A DNA stretch of 64,000 nucleotides, from NCBI GenBank assembly GCA_021372355.1, contig JAJFUQ010000007.1, positions 40,300-104,299 of the forward strand, given 5' to 3'. The stretch's first letter is position 1. Each line of letters starts with the position of its first letter. Below the pieces are notes generated by a model. That model saw only the letters and a program-made list of their open reading frames with translations, ran no database searches and was not told where the DNA came from. Below, one piece after another: positions 7,838 to 16,718 of this stretch. The DNA is from Nocardiaceae bacterium (GTDB lineage: Bacteria; Actinomycetota; Actinomycetes; Mycobacteriales; Mycobacteriaceae). The translations under genes and the position numbers were made by a program.

Positions 7838-9244
7838 CTATTTGATTCCGAAAGCGTTCTCGAGCTCAACTACCGCGTCGCCGGAATAGACCGCGAGATG
7901 CTGCAAATGGGGTGCGTTGTCGCGACAGCCGATGAACCCGACGTTCAACGTTCCGGCATAACTCAAGCACGTGATGTTGAGTGCGGTCCCGTGCATGGGG
8001 ATCGATACCGGGTAATCCGATTCGAGTTTGTGGCCACGGAAATAGAGCGGTTCGGTCGGTCCCGGGACATTCGAGATCATCACGTTGTAGGTCGGCGGCA
8101 GCACCTGGCCGAGTCCGGCCTGCGCCGTGCTGGTCTGGACGACGAACGGCGCGGACAGGATTGCTGTGTAGGCGAGGATGGCGTTGCGGGTCATCCCCTC
8201 CATCTGCTCTTTCGCGGCGCGCGTCGACGCGATGATCGACTCGATGCGCTCCTTCGGGTCGTCGATATGCGTGCTGAGATTGGCGAGCATGCCAGCGACC
8301 GCATTGCCGCCGCCCGGATCGTCCTTGGGTCGAACGTTGACCGGGATGAACGCGATGAGGGGCTTGTCCGGGAGTTCACCAAGCTCGCTCAGGTAGCGGC
8401 GCAAGCCGCCCGCGCAGATCGCGAGCAGAACATCATTGAGCGTTCCGCCCGCGGCCGCGGCGATGCGCTTGAGGCGCGCAAGGTCGTACTGCTGCGTCGC
8501 GAACCGGCGGTTGCGACTGATCCGGTTATCGAAGATCGTGCGCGGGGCCTGAAGTGACGGCACGAGGGCATTCGTTTCGTCCCGGCGCGACTTGTTGACC
8601 TTGAGGAGGGCCTGGAAAACGTCGTTGAGCGACGTGAACCCGCCGCGGACGGTGTCCATCACGCCGCCGAGGCTCGGTGCGGAGGCCGAATCGAGCAACG
8701 ACGCGCGCTCTCGCCGGGTCGGCGGAACGGCGAAGAAGAGCGGTGTTTCGGTGTCGCTGGGGTCTTTCGACAGAGCGCGGCTGAGCAGTTTCGCGGCCGT
8801 GTACCCGTCGACGAGCGAGTGATGCACCTTCACGTAGAGCGCCAGATTGCCGTTCTCGAGCCCTTCGATCAGGTGCGCTTCCCACGGCGGACGCGAGAGA
8901 TCGAGGGGGCGAGAGTGCAGCCGAGAGATGAGCACGCCCAGTTCGCGCTCGTCCCCGGGGCTCGGGAGGGCGGATCGACGCACGTGATAGGTCGGATCGA
9001 TCTCGGTGTCGGTCACCCAGCGCTGCAGCGGGTGCAGCAGGAAGTTCGGGTAGGCGAGCTTGAGGTTCCACGGCGGTTCGACGGCAACGGTCGCGAGCTC
9101 GTCACGCATCTGGGCGGTGATTTCCTCGGCCCGGGCACCGTCTCTGGGCTTGAACTGCAGCAGACCTGCCACGTGGAGCATGGTCTCCTGCGATTCGACC
9201 GTCAAAAAGAGCATGTCGAGGGGAGAAAGACGTCTACCGGCCAC
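7838..9244 (-). CDS. Wax ester synthase/diacylglycerol acyltransferase (WS/DGAT)
   Basis: A 468-residue WS/DGAT, close to the family length (about 460). It transfers an acyl group from acyl-CoA to diacylglycerol or a fatty alcohol, making storage triacylglycerol or wax ester at the membrane. The N terminus RRLSPLDMLFL is characteristic. The catalytic motif is HHSLVDG (HHxxxDG, about residue 139). Later family blocks include NDVLLAICAGGLRRYL, NVMISNVPGP and LNITCLSYAG. Start is GTG 9244 with a -10-like TAATGT 6 bases upstream. The pspC-like gene is divergent. Confidence 0.93.
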   Translation of the reverse strand: MAGRRLSPLDMLFLTVESQETMLHVAGLLQFKPRDGARAEEITAQMRDELATVAVEPPWNLKLAYPNFLLHPLQRWVTDTEIDPTYHVRRSALPSPGDERELGVLISRLHSRPLDLSRPPWEAHLIEGLENGNLALYVKVHHSLVDGYTAAKLLSRALSKDPSDTETPLFFAVPPTRRERASLLDSASAPSLGGVMDTVRGGFTSLNDVFQALLKVNKSRRDETNALVPSLQAPRTIFDNRISRNRRFATQQYDLARLKRIAAAAGGTLNDVLLAICAGGLRRYLSELGELPDKPLIAFIPVNVRPKDDPGGGNAVAGMLANLSTHIDDPKERIESIIASTRAAKEQMEGMTRNAILAYTAILSAPFVVQTSTAQAGLGQVLPPTYNVMISNVPGPTEPLYFRGHKLESDYPVSIPMHGTALNITCLSYAGTLNVGFIGCRDNAPHLQHLAVYSGDAVVELENAFGIK

Positions 9245-9250
9245 GAGTCG

Positions 9251-9256
9251 ACATTA
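9251..9256 (-). promoter_or_regulatory. -10 element of WS/DGAT gene
   Basis: TAATGT on the minus strand, 6 bases before GTG 9244, indicating a probable leaderless start. Confidence 0.4.
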
Positions 9257-9381
9257 AACGCGCCCCATATCTCAGGGCCGATATCGGGGCAATCCCCGAT
9301 GCCCGCGCGGACCGCCGACCCTAACGTTGTTGTCATTGATCGCGCAGATGGACTGGCGATCACGACGAAAGGTCAGGGGTC

Positions 9382-9615
9382 ATGTCGACTCTCCAGCGAA
9401 CCCGCGACGGCAAGATGATCGCCGGTGTCTGCTCCGGTATTGCACGCACCTACGGCTGGGACACCACTGTCGTTCGTCTCGTGTTCCTGCTCTCGTGCCT
9501 CTTGCCGGGGCCGCAGTTCCTCATTTACCTCATTCTGTGGATCGTGATTCCGCAGGAGAAGGAGCCGGTCGGGTACTACGCACCGCCGGTCGTGACCACT
9601 AACCACGACGTCTGA
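9382..9615 (+). CDS. PspC-domain membrane protein
   Basis: A 77-residue PspC-domain protein. The N-terminal pattern is RTRDGKMIAGVCSGIARTYGWD. One helix follows (VVRLVFLLSCLLPGPQFLIYLILWIVIP), ending in the WIVIPQEK signature. PspC proteins act in envelope-stress sensing at the cytoplasmic membrane. Here it stands alone with its own terminator and without other psp genes. Confidence 0.88.
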   Translation: MSTLQRTRDGKMIAGVCSGIARTYGWDTTVVRLVFLLSCLLPGPQFLIYLILWIVIPQEKEPVGYYAPPVVTTNHDV

Positions 9616-9617
9616 CA

Positions 9618-9651
9618 GATGGGGGCCGAATCGGCCCCCATCTTCTTTTTT
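9618..9651 (+). terminator. Terminator of pspC-like gene
   Basis: An 11-bp GC-rich stem (9618-9628 with 9632-9642) followed by a T tract at 9641-9651. Confidence 0.88.
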
Positions 9652-9712
9652 GCGGTCGTAATGTCAGACCTAGCGCTGCCGGCGTCACATCCATCAAGCG
9701 GAGGGAAGACCG

Positions 9713-11455
9713 ATGGCCGCAACAGATTTCGACGTCCTCATTGTCGGTTCCGGGTTCGGCGGTAGCGTCACCGCGCTGCGCCTCGTCGAAAAGGGTTACA
9801 AGGTCGCGGTTCTCGAAGCAGGTAAGCGTTTCGAGGATGATCAACTCCCGAAGACCAGCTGGGACATCAAGAACTTCCTGTGGGCGCCGGCGCTCGGTTG
9901 CTACGGCATCCAGCGGATCCACCTGCTCAACAACGTGCTCATTCTGGGCGGTGCCGGTGTCGGCGGCGGGTCCTTGAACTACGCGAACACCCTGTACGTC
10001 CCGCCGGAGCCGTTCTTCCAGGACCCGCAGTGGAAAGACATCACCGACTGGCGCTCGGAGTTGACTCCGCACTACCAGCAGGCCGAGAAGATGCTCGGTG
10101 TCGTCAAGAACCCGCACATGACGCCCGCCGACGAGATCATGAAGTCCGTCGCCGACGACATGGGCTTCGGTGACACGTTCGTCATGACGCCGGTCGGCGT
10201 CTTCTTCGGCGAGCCCGGCAAGACCGTCCCAGACCCGTATTTCGGTGGTGCCGGGCCGGACCGCACCGGCTGCATCGAGTGCGGCGACTGCATGGTCGGC
10301 TGCAAGCACAACGCGAAGAACACGCTCGTCAAGAACTACCTCTACCTCGCCGAAAAGGGTGGCGCGGAGGTCATCCCGATGACGACGGTCACCCAGGTCA
10401 AACCGGAGAAGGATGGCTCCTGGACGATCAAGACCAGGCGCACCGGGGCAAAATTCCTCAAGCATCGCAAGACCTTCACGGCGTCGAACGTCGTCATGGC
10501 GGCGGGCACGCGAGGCACGCAGAAGCTGCTGTTCGAGATGCGGGACAAGGGCAAACTGCCGGACATCTCCGAGAAGCTGGGGGTGCTGACCCGCACCAAC
10601 TCCGAGTCGATCGTCGGTGCCGCCAAGTGGAAGGTCGACCCCGAACTCGACCTCACCCGGGGCGTCGCGATCACCTCGTCCATCCACCCCACGCCGGACA
10701 CGCACATCGAACCCGTGCGATACGGCAAGGGATCGAACGCGATGGGCTTCCTACAAGGACCGATGACCGACGGCGGCGGCAGTGTGCCGCGGTTCCTGAA
10801 GTTCCTGCTTGCGGTGATCATGCATCCGTTGCAGTTCGCCCGGTTGCTAACGGTCGCGAACTGGAGTGAGCGCACGATCATCTCGCTCGTGATGCAGCAC
10901 CTGGACAACTCGATCACCACGTACACGAAGCGCGGTGTCTTCGGTCGCAAGATGGCGAGCAAACAGGGGCACGGAGAACCGAATCCGACCTGGATTCCGG
11001 TGGGCAACGAGGTCACGCGAGCGGTCGCCAAGAAGATCGGCGGTTTCGCCGGCGGCACCATCGGCGAGGCATTCAACATCCCGATGACAGCGCACTTCCT
11101 CGGCGGGGCGGCGATTGGTGCCGATGCCGAAAAGGGCGTCATCGACCCGTACCACCGCGTGTACGGCTACCCGACGATGTACGTCACCGATGGAGCCGCC
11201 GTTTCGGCGAACCTCGGGGTGAACCCGTCCCTGACGATCGCAGCGCAGGCCGAACGCGCCGCGTCGTTCTGGCCGAACAAGGGCGATGTCGACCCGCGTC
11301 CGGCACCGGGATCGGCTTACGTACGGATCGATCCCGTCGCGCCGAATTCGCCCATGGTTCCGGCGGGCGCTCCGGCAGCGCTCGTGATCCCCACGTCGGG
11401 CTTGTTCCGGGACAAGAAGCCGGCCAAGGTTCCCAAGGAAGCGCAGGTCAAGTAA
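9713..11455 (+). CDS. choD: GMC-type FAD oxidoreductase ChoD
   Basis: A 580-residue flavoenzyme matching M. tuberculosis ChoD (Rv3409c, 578 residues) through most of its length. The FAD dinucleotide fold is VLIVGSGFGGSVTALRL, and GAGVGGGSLNYANTLY is the GMC motif. A cysteine block CIECGDCMVGCKHNAKNTL is typical of ChoD, and NPSLTIAAQAERAA lies near the C terminus. The annotated activity is cholesterol oxidation to cholestenone; for ChoD itself sterol specificity is less certain than for secreted cholesterol oxidases, and this protein has no signal peptide. GGAGGGAAG precedes the ATG. The end overlaps the convergent PucR-type gene by 8 bases. Confidence 0.92.
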   Translation: MAATDFDVLIVGSGFGGSVTALRLVEKGYKVAVLEAGKRFEDDQLPKTSWDIKNFLWAPALGCYGIQRIHLLNNVLILGGAGVGGGSLNYANTLYVPPEPFFQDPQWKDITDWRSELTPHYQQAEKMLGVVKNPHMTPADEIMKSVADDMGFGDTFVMTPVGVFFGEPGKTVPDPYFGGAGPDRTGCIECGDCMVGCKHNAKNTLVKNYLYLAEKGGAEVIPMTTVTQVKPEKDGSWTIKTRRTGAKFLKHRKTFTASNVVMAAGTRGTQKLLFEMRDKGKLPDISEKLGVLTRTNSESIVGAAKWKVDPELDLTRGVAITSSIHPTPDTHIEPVRYGKGSNAMGFLQGPMTDGGGSVPRFLKFLLAVIMHPLQFARLLTVANWSERTIISLVMQHLDNSITTYTKRGVFGRKMASKQGHGEPNPTWIPVGNEVTRAVAKKIGGFAGGTIGEAFNIPMTAHFLGGAAIGADAEKGVIDPYHRVYGYPTMYVTDGAAVSANLGVNPSLTIAAQAERAASFWPNKGDVDPRPAPGSAYVRIDPVAPNSPMVPAGAPAALVIPTSGLFRDKKPAKVPKEAQVK

Positions 11456-12635
11456 GCGCGATCACCAGGTCCCGCACATAGTTCGGGTCCTCGAGGCGTT
11501 CGCCGAAGATCTCGCGCAGCTGTCCGACGCGGTATCGAACGGTTTGCGGGTGCACGAACAGGTCTTCGGCGACGAGATCGCGGCGGCCGTCGGACAACGA
11601 GTGCAGCAGCCATGATCGAAGCGTGACCAGCAGTTTCTCGCGGGCGGCCGGTCGCAGGTCGTCGAGCGGTGCGAGGACTCGGTCCGCGAGGTCCTGGCGG
11701 CATGCCGGGTCGGCATGGACGGTCAGCGCGGCGAGATGGACGTCGGCCTCGGCGGGGTCACCGGTGATCGTGCCGTCCCGGACGAGTTCGAGGAGGCGCA
11801 GGGCGCGCCGGTTCGATTCGGCGACCTCGAGCCACGGCGTCGGCGGCCCGAACACCGCGCGACGGCCGCGCAACGTCGCGATAAGACGTTCACGCGCCGC
11901 ACCCGTGACATCGGGAACCAGGAATGTCCACACGTCCGGGCCTTCGAACAACAGTGATCGCGCATCGATCCACGCGACCACATCATTGGCCTGCGAACTC
12001 GGGATGAGAACCGCGGTCAGCGTCTCGGGCGGTACCCATTCGGCCTGTTCGGCGGCATGCGAGAGCGATTCAGGTGCGGTTTCGGGAATCGTCAGCATCC
12101 GGGCGAGTTCGCTCCGCAACCGTTCGCGTTCGCGACCCACGGCGTCCAGAGCGGCTGCATGTCCGGCGGCGCTCGCCAGCGACAGTTGATCGGTGTAGGC
12201 GAAGACCGAAGCGGCGAGCAGGACGATGTCCGCCGGACTTGCCTTGCCTTCGAGAAGCGAATCACCCATCCGGACCCATGCGGCACGACTGCCGACACGG
12301 AATGCCGCGTGCAGGCCCTCCATCGTGCGGCCCGCGTTCGCTTCGCCCCGCCCGAGTTCGTAGGCACCGCGGATGGCCGGCGCCAGGGCGTCGGCTTCCT
12401 CGCGCTCGCCCGTCGCAGCGTCGATGAAGGTCCCCAGAGACAGCGCGACACCGAGCTGAATGTTCTCCCACATACGGCCGCTCAGCGTTCCGGCGTAGAC
12501 CGGAACCTCGGCTCGGATCGCCGCCACGGCCTGGACGCCTGCATCCGGTAGTACTTCACGCAGCATGCGGCGGGCCTCTTCAGGCAGTTTCAGTTGCCCA
12601 GCGTTACGAACTGACCAACTTGGCGGTCTAGTCAT
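11448..12635 (-). CDS. PucR/CdaR-type transcriptional regulator
   Basis: A 395-residue regulator with a C-terminal PucR-type helix-turn-helix (about residues 335-390: DLVAEDLFVHPQTVRYRVGQLREIFG). The N-terminal two thirds is a mostly helical sensor domain without a recognisable ligand motif. Such proteins act as activators or repressors of neighbouring catabolic or lipid genes. It is divergent from the desA3 reductase/desaturase pair, 85 bases away, so it is the obvious candidate to control that pair. The start at 12635 (ATG) was preferred because the frame further upstream runs into the divergent gene. Confidence 0.85.
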   Translation of the reverse strand: MTRPPSWSVRNAGQLKLPEEARRMLREVLPDAGVQAVAAIRAEVPVYAGTLSGRMWENIQLGVALSLGTFIDAATGEREEADALAPAIRGAYELGRGEANAGRTMEGLHAAFRVGSRAAWVRMGDSLLEGKASPADIVLLAASVFAYTDQLSLASAAGHAAALDAVGRERERLRSELARMLTIPETAPESLSHAAEQAEWVPPETLTAVLIPSSQANDVVAWIDARSLLFEGPDVWTFLVPDVTGAARERLIATLRGRRAVFGPPTPWLEVAESNRRALRLLELVRDGTITGDPAEADVHLAALTVHADPACRQDLADRVLAPLDDLRPAAREKLLVTLRSWLLHSLSDGRRDLVAEDLFVHPQTVRYRVGQLREIFGERLEDPNYVRDLVIALT

Positions 12636-12720
12636 GTGAACTTTTATACCAGGCGAACAAAAAATCGATCCAGATTCACCGCTGACGGTCAAGCCCTGAA
12701 CGGCCAAAATCGAAAAACTG

Positions 12721-13818
12721 GTGACCATGACGCAACTCGTGGAAAAGCCTCGTTCGGCGCGCAAGGCGCTGGGCGAGCGAGTAGCCGCGTTCGCGCACCG
12801 AATCACGACTCCGCTGGTTCCCGACGACTACGTCGATCTGTTCAATCCGCTGTGGTCGACGTCGACGCTGCGCGGCCGCATCACAGCAGTCACGCGGGAA
12901 ACCGCGGACGCCGTGACCCTGACGATTCGTCCGGGCCGCGGCTGGACGACGCACGTTCCGGGGCAGTACCTGCGCTTCGGAATCGACATCGACGGTGTGC
13001 GCCGCTGGCGTGCCTACTCGTTCACCAGCGACCCCGCCCGGTCGGACGGTCTGATCGAGATCACCATCAAGGCGATCCCGGATGGACTGGTCAGCAATTA
13101 CGTCGTCCAGAACGCCAAGGTCGGACAGTACGTCCATCTGAGTCTTCCGGAAGGCGAGTTCGTGCTGCCGGAGCAGAAGCCGGCAAAGGTCCTGTTCGTC
13201 ACGGCCGGTAGCGGCGTCACGCCGATCATGGGCATGTTGCGCACCCACGATCTTGACGATGTCGTCGTGCTGCACTCGGCGCTGACCCGCGACGGTGTCA
13301 TCTTCGGTGACGAACTGCGCGCTCTGCACGACGCCGGAACCATCCGTCTGATCGAGAAGCACACCGACGTCGACGGTCTTCTCGACATCACGACCATCGA
13401 CGACATCGTGCCGGACTGGCGCGAGCGTGACGTGTGGGCCTGCGGTCCGGCCGGCCTGATGGCCGCGGCAGAGGCGCACTGGACGTCGAACGACGTCGTC
13501 GACCGACTGAACATCGAGCGCTTCAAGCCGCACATCGCGGTCGAGGCCGGTGCCGGCGGAACTGTCTCGTTCACCAAGTCGAACGTCACCAAGGAATTCG
13601 ACGGCGGCAAGCCGATTCTTGACCAGGCCGAAGAGGCCGGCGTCATCATGCCGTTCGGTTGCCGCATGGGTGTCTGCCACCGCTGCGTGCTCCCGATGAA
13701 GAGCGGTGCCGTGCGCGACCTGCGCGACGGAACCATCACCACCGCGGCGCCCGGCGACGGCGTCATGATCCAGACCTGCATCAATGCGGCTGCCGGCCCA
13801 TGTGAAATCGAGAACTGA
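12721..13818 (+). CDS. Ferredoxin reductase partner of the acyl-CoA desaturase (Rv3230c-like)
   Basis: A 365-residue oxidoreductase with three parts. First is an FAD-binding barrel (about residues 40-130, motif RWRAYSFTSDP). Second is an NAD(P)-binding domain (VLFVTAGSGVTPIMGML). Third is a C-terminal plant-type 2Fe-2S domain with PFGCRMGVCHRCVLP (CxxxxCxxC) and a later Cys in IQTCINAA. In mycobacteria Rv3230c passes NADPH electrons to the membrane desaturase DesA3. The desaturase follows 8 bases downstream, so they form an operon. GTG 12721 and ATG 12727 are both possible starts; neither has a clear Shine-Dalgarno sequence. Confidence 0.93.
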   Translation: MTMTQLVEKPRSARKALGERVAAFAHRITTPLVPDDYVDLFNPLWSTSTLRGRITAVTRETADAVTLTIRPGRGWTTHVPGQYLRFGIDIDGVRRWRAYSFTSDPARSDGLIEITIKAIPDGLVSNYVVQNAKVGQYVHLSLPEGEFVLPEQKPAKVLFVTAGSGVTPIMGMLRTHDLDDVVVLHSALTRDGVIFGDELRALHDAGTIRLIEKHTDVDGLLDITTIDDIVPDWRERDVWACGPAGLMAAAEAHWTSNDVVDRLNIERFKPHIAVEAGAGGTVSFTKSNVTKEFDGGKPILDQAEEAGVIMPFGCRMGVCHRCVLPMKSGAVRDLRDGTITTAAPGDGVMIQTCINAAAGPCEIEN

Positions 13819-13826
13819 GGTAGAGC

Positions 13827-15053
13827 ATGACCCCTACATTGAAGGCTCCCGTTTCTCTCGGCGGAGCGATCAACCCGCCCAAGCCCAGCCCGGTCGCACA
13901 CCTGACTGCTGCCGACATCGAAGCGCTCGGCAAGGAACTCGACGCCATCCGCGACGAGGTGCTCAGCACCCGCGGTGAGCGCGACGCGAAATACATCCGT
14001 TCGGTCATCACCAACAACCGCCGCCTCGAACTCGCTGCTCGCGGAGTGTTGACCTTCTCGCTGTTCCCGCCGGCTTGGTTGCTCGGTACCGCCATGCTGT
14101 CGGTCGCGAAGATCGTCGACAACATGGAGATCTCGCACAACGTCATGCACGGTCAATGGGACTGGATGCGCGACCCGAAGATCCACTCGAGCACGTGGGA
14201 GTGGGACAACGTCAACCCGTCCGAGCTGTGGAAGCACACCCACAACGAGGTGCACCACACGTGGACCAACGTTGTCGGCAAGGACAAGGACCTCGGCTAC
14301 GGCGTCCTGCGCATGGACGAAGCGCAGAAGTGGAAGCCGTTCTACCTAGGCGGCCCGATCTACAACACGCTCATGCTGCTGCTGTTCGAGTACGCCGTGG
14401 CGATCCAGGACGCCGAGCTGGGCAACAAGAAGCTCGACCCCAAGGAGCGTTCGCGTCGTCTCACGCTGATTCGCAACAAGATTGCCAAGCAGGGCGCCAA
14501 GGATTACCTGCTGTACCCGGCGCTCACCGGTCCGTCGTTCATCCCGACGCTGTTCGCGAACCTGACCGCCAACCTGGTCCGGAACATCTGGACGCACTCG
14601 ATTATCTTCTGCGGTCACTTCCCGGCTGACGTGCAGACCTACGAGTACAAGACGATCGTGAACGAGACCCGGGGTGACTGGTACATCCGCCAGATGATGG
14701 GTGCCGCCAACATCGACGGCGGACCGGTCATGAACTACATGTCCGGCAACCTGTCCTTCCAGATCGAGCACCACCTGTGGCCAGACCTGCCGAGCAACCG
14801 GTACGTCGAGGTCGCGCCGAAGGTTCGCGAGATCTGCGAGCGCTACGGAATTCCGTACGTCAGCGGCCCGCTGCCGAAGCAGGTCTACGAGGCGTGGGCC
14901 AAGGTCGTTCGCCTGTCGTTCCCGAACAACTTCTGGGCCGACACCAAGCAGACGATCACCAACATGCCGAACCGCATGTTCAAGCGTGCTGGTCGCGTCG
15001 CCGGGAAGGTCATTCCGTTCCCGACTCCGCTGCGTCAGCGTCTCGCCGCCTGA
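13827..15053 (+). CDS. desA3: Membrane stearoyl-CoA delta-9 desaturase DesA3
   Basis: A 408-residue membrane di-iron fatty acid desaturase. The three His boxes are HNVMHGQ, HTHNEVHHTW and QIEHHLWPDLPSNRY, in the right order with hydrophobic segments between them. It introduces a cis-9 double bond into stearoyl/palmitoyl-CoA to make oleate for membrane and storage lipids, using the reductase encoded just upstream. GAGGTAGAGC precedes the ATG. A strong hairpin closes the operon at 15069-15106. Confidence 0.94.
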   Translation: MTPTLKAPVSLGGAINPPKPSPVAHLTAADIEALGKELDAIRDEVLSTRGERDAKYIRSVITNNRRLELAARGVLTFSLFPPAWLLGTAMLSVAKIVDNMEISHNVMHGQWDWMRDPKIHSSTWEWDNVNPSELWKHTHNEVHHTWTNVVGKDKDLGYGVLRMDEAQKWKPFYLGGPIYNTLMLLLFEYAVAIQDAELGNKKLDPKERSRRLTLIRNKIAKQGAKDYLLYPALTGPSFIPTLFANLTANLVRNIWTHSIIFCGHFPADVQTYEYKTIVNETRGDWYIRQMMGAANIDGGPVMNYMSGNLSFQIEHHLWPDLPSNRYVEVAPKVREICERYGIPYVSGPLPKQVYEAWAKVVRLSFPNNFWADTKQTITNMPNRMFKRAGRVAGKVIPFPTPLRQRLAA

Positions 15054-15068
15054 TCTGACAAACCGCTT

Positions 15069-15106
15069 ACGGCCGTCATGCGAATAATCGCGTGACGGCC
15101 GTTTTC
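15069..15106 (+). terminator. Terminator of the desA3 operon
   Basis: A 14-bp stem (15069-15082 with 15089-15102, one G-T pair), loop AATAAT, then TTTT. Confidence 0.85.
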
Positions 15107-15467
15107 GTGTGGATTGAGAATGGCACCTCGCTCAACCGTGGTGCCATTCCCCGGCGTAATAGCGCCGTGTTTTCCGTGTTGTCGTGCCCGAGTGGACGTG
15201 GCCTCTTTCAAGGAAATCTCGGGACACGCGGACTTGGATTTCACCTGGCCGCGAAGGCCGTCTCCAACACGTCAGCCCGCGTGCAAGCGCGAACTGTTGA
15301 GTGGGGCCGGGTGGAATCACCGCGGGATCCTTTTCGCGGCTGCGGCCGACGTTGATGGGAACCGGTAGTACCGGGCCATCGTTACGGACTGACCGAGGCA
15401 ATCCGTTCCAGTCCCACCTCAAGTACACGCCCGATGCGCGTCCGTGTCGATAGTTCGTTGTGATGAC
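15107..15467. other. Noncoding gap with an inverted repeat
   Basis: 361 bases without a convincing gene. Open frames exist on both strands but have no ribosome site or recognisable protein. A perfect 10-bp inverted repeat (15118-15127 with 15140-15149) lies near the left end, without a T tract. Nothing else was recognised. Confidence 0.5.
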
Positions 15468-16676
15468 TCATCCGGAGACGATCGTGATTCCGACCAGCGT
15501 GAGGCTGATGATGAGCGCGGCGAGAGGAATCTGGCCCCAACGCCGGAGTTGCGGCTTGATCGCGTCTACGGCGATCGCCCGTGCGGTGCGTGCCGCGAGC
15601 ACGGCGCCGCTCATGATCGAGACGAACTGGACTATCGCGATGGTCGCGTGGGAGATGAATTCGTAGTTGGTGGCGCCGCCCCCAGTGATGAGCAAGACGC
15701 CGGCCTGGCTTTCGAACAACGCGGCCGGTAGATGAGTCGAGATCGCGTACGAGACCACCACCGGAACGAGTACGGGCGTGAACGCGGTGAATGCGGACCG
15801 GCCTGGCTGCATGAAGTGGCGGATCGCCCAGGCGCAGGCCACATAGACACCCCCTAACGCTCCGCTCGCGGCAACCAGAACGACGGCGCTCAGGGCAATC
15901 GACTGAACTGCGTCTCCGTCCGGCGGGTTGATGACCAGGTCAACGCCCGGCCAGAAGGGGAAGTGAACGAGGCCGCCGAGGGCAGACGCTCCCACGACGA
16001 GGAAGACGAACACGACCAGCGGGCCGTCGAGCGGCTGCGTACCCCGGTGGCTGAATGGTGCCAGACGAGCGATCAGACCGGAGTAGACAGCGAAGGTATC
16101 GCAGCGATCGAACCACTGCGGACCGAAGCACGCGCCAGCGGCGACGTGGACGAGCGTGTAGACGGAGACGAAGACAGCCACCGCGCGTGGCCAGTCGCCC
16201 TCTTGGCTGACGCCGTCGAGAACGAGAATGATGAGCAGGCCACCGACCGCGGGCCAGTAGCCGATTCGATTCAGCACGTCGGGTCGATTCGTCGTTCGGC
16301 GCAGTCCGGATATCAGCAATGCGAGTGTCCGGAGGGGGTTCACGTACCGGTACACGTCGCCGAAAAGCAGCGACAGCGGCACCAATCCGACCCAGAACCA
16401 CACGTAGAACCAGGTGGTCGCCGGATTGGAACCGACCGCAGAACGCCCGGTCCATGCCTCGATCAGCAGAACGTCGAGAGCGAGGAGTCCGATGATCCGA
16501 AGGCAGAAGTGAGTGACCGCAGCGAGTCGGACCGCACGTGGCGGTGAGAGCCGTCCACCCGCTTGGTGTGCGGGGATCGCAAACGCGGCGATGACCGCCA
16601 CCGACGCAAGCAGGACCGTCAGCCACAGCGGAACCGGCAGGCTGATTCGTTCGAGTTCGCCGTGGGCGAGCAGCAC
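15468..16676 (-). CDS. Polytopic membrane protein, FedB-like (so-called fenitrothion hydrolase family)
   Basis: About 402 residues with around ten predicted transmembrane helices. The start (LLAHGELERISLPVPLWLTVLL) and the FGDVYRYVNPLRTL loop resemble actinobacterial membrane proteins annotated as fenitrothion hydrolase; that name comes from a single organophosphate enzyme report and the native function is unknown. The frame is open further upstream, but that part overlaps the divergent CLC gene and is charged and low in order. I therefore prefer GTG 16676, which places the family-like AHG segment at the N terminus. No catalytic residues can be assigned. Confidence 0.65.
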   Translation of the reverse strand: MLLAHGELERISLPVPLWLTVLLASVAVIAAFAIPAHQAGGRLSPPRAVRLAAVTHFCLRIIGLLALDVLLIEAWTGRSAVGSNPATTWFYVWFWVGLVPLSLLFGDVYRYVNPLRTLALLISGLRRTTNRPDVLNRIGYWPAVGGLLIILVLDGVSQEGDWPRAVAVFVSVYTLVHVAAGACFGPQWFDRCDTFAVYSGLIARLAPFSHRGTQPLDGPLVVFVFLVVGASALGGLVHFPFWPGVDLVINPPDGDAVQSIALSAVVLVAASGALGGVYVACAWAIRHFMQPGRSAFTAFTPVLVPVVVSYAISTHLPAALFESQAGVLLITGGGATNYEFISHATIAIVQFVSIMSGAVLAARTARAIAVDAIKPQLRRWGQIPLAALIISLTLVGITIVSG

Positions 16677-16685
16677 AAAACAATC

Positions 16686-16712
16686 TTGTATGCAGGGATT
16701 ATCGGTTATGTT
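16686..16712 (+). promoter_or_regulatory. Promoter of the CLC gene
   Basis: -35-like TTGTAT (16686-16691) and -10 TATGTT (16707-16712), the latter 6 bases before GTG 16719. A leaderless start is likely. The -35/-10 spacing of 15 is short. Confidence 0.4.
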
Positions 16713-16718
16713 CGGCCT

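Noticed and set aside
15132..15428. A 98-codon minus-strand frame in the gap after desA3
   Set aside because: Tryptophan- and arginine-rich without domain, ribosome site or neighbours; treated as noncoding.
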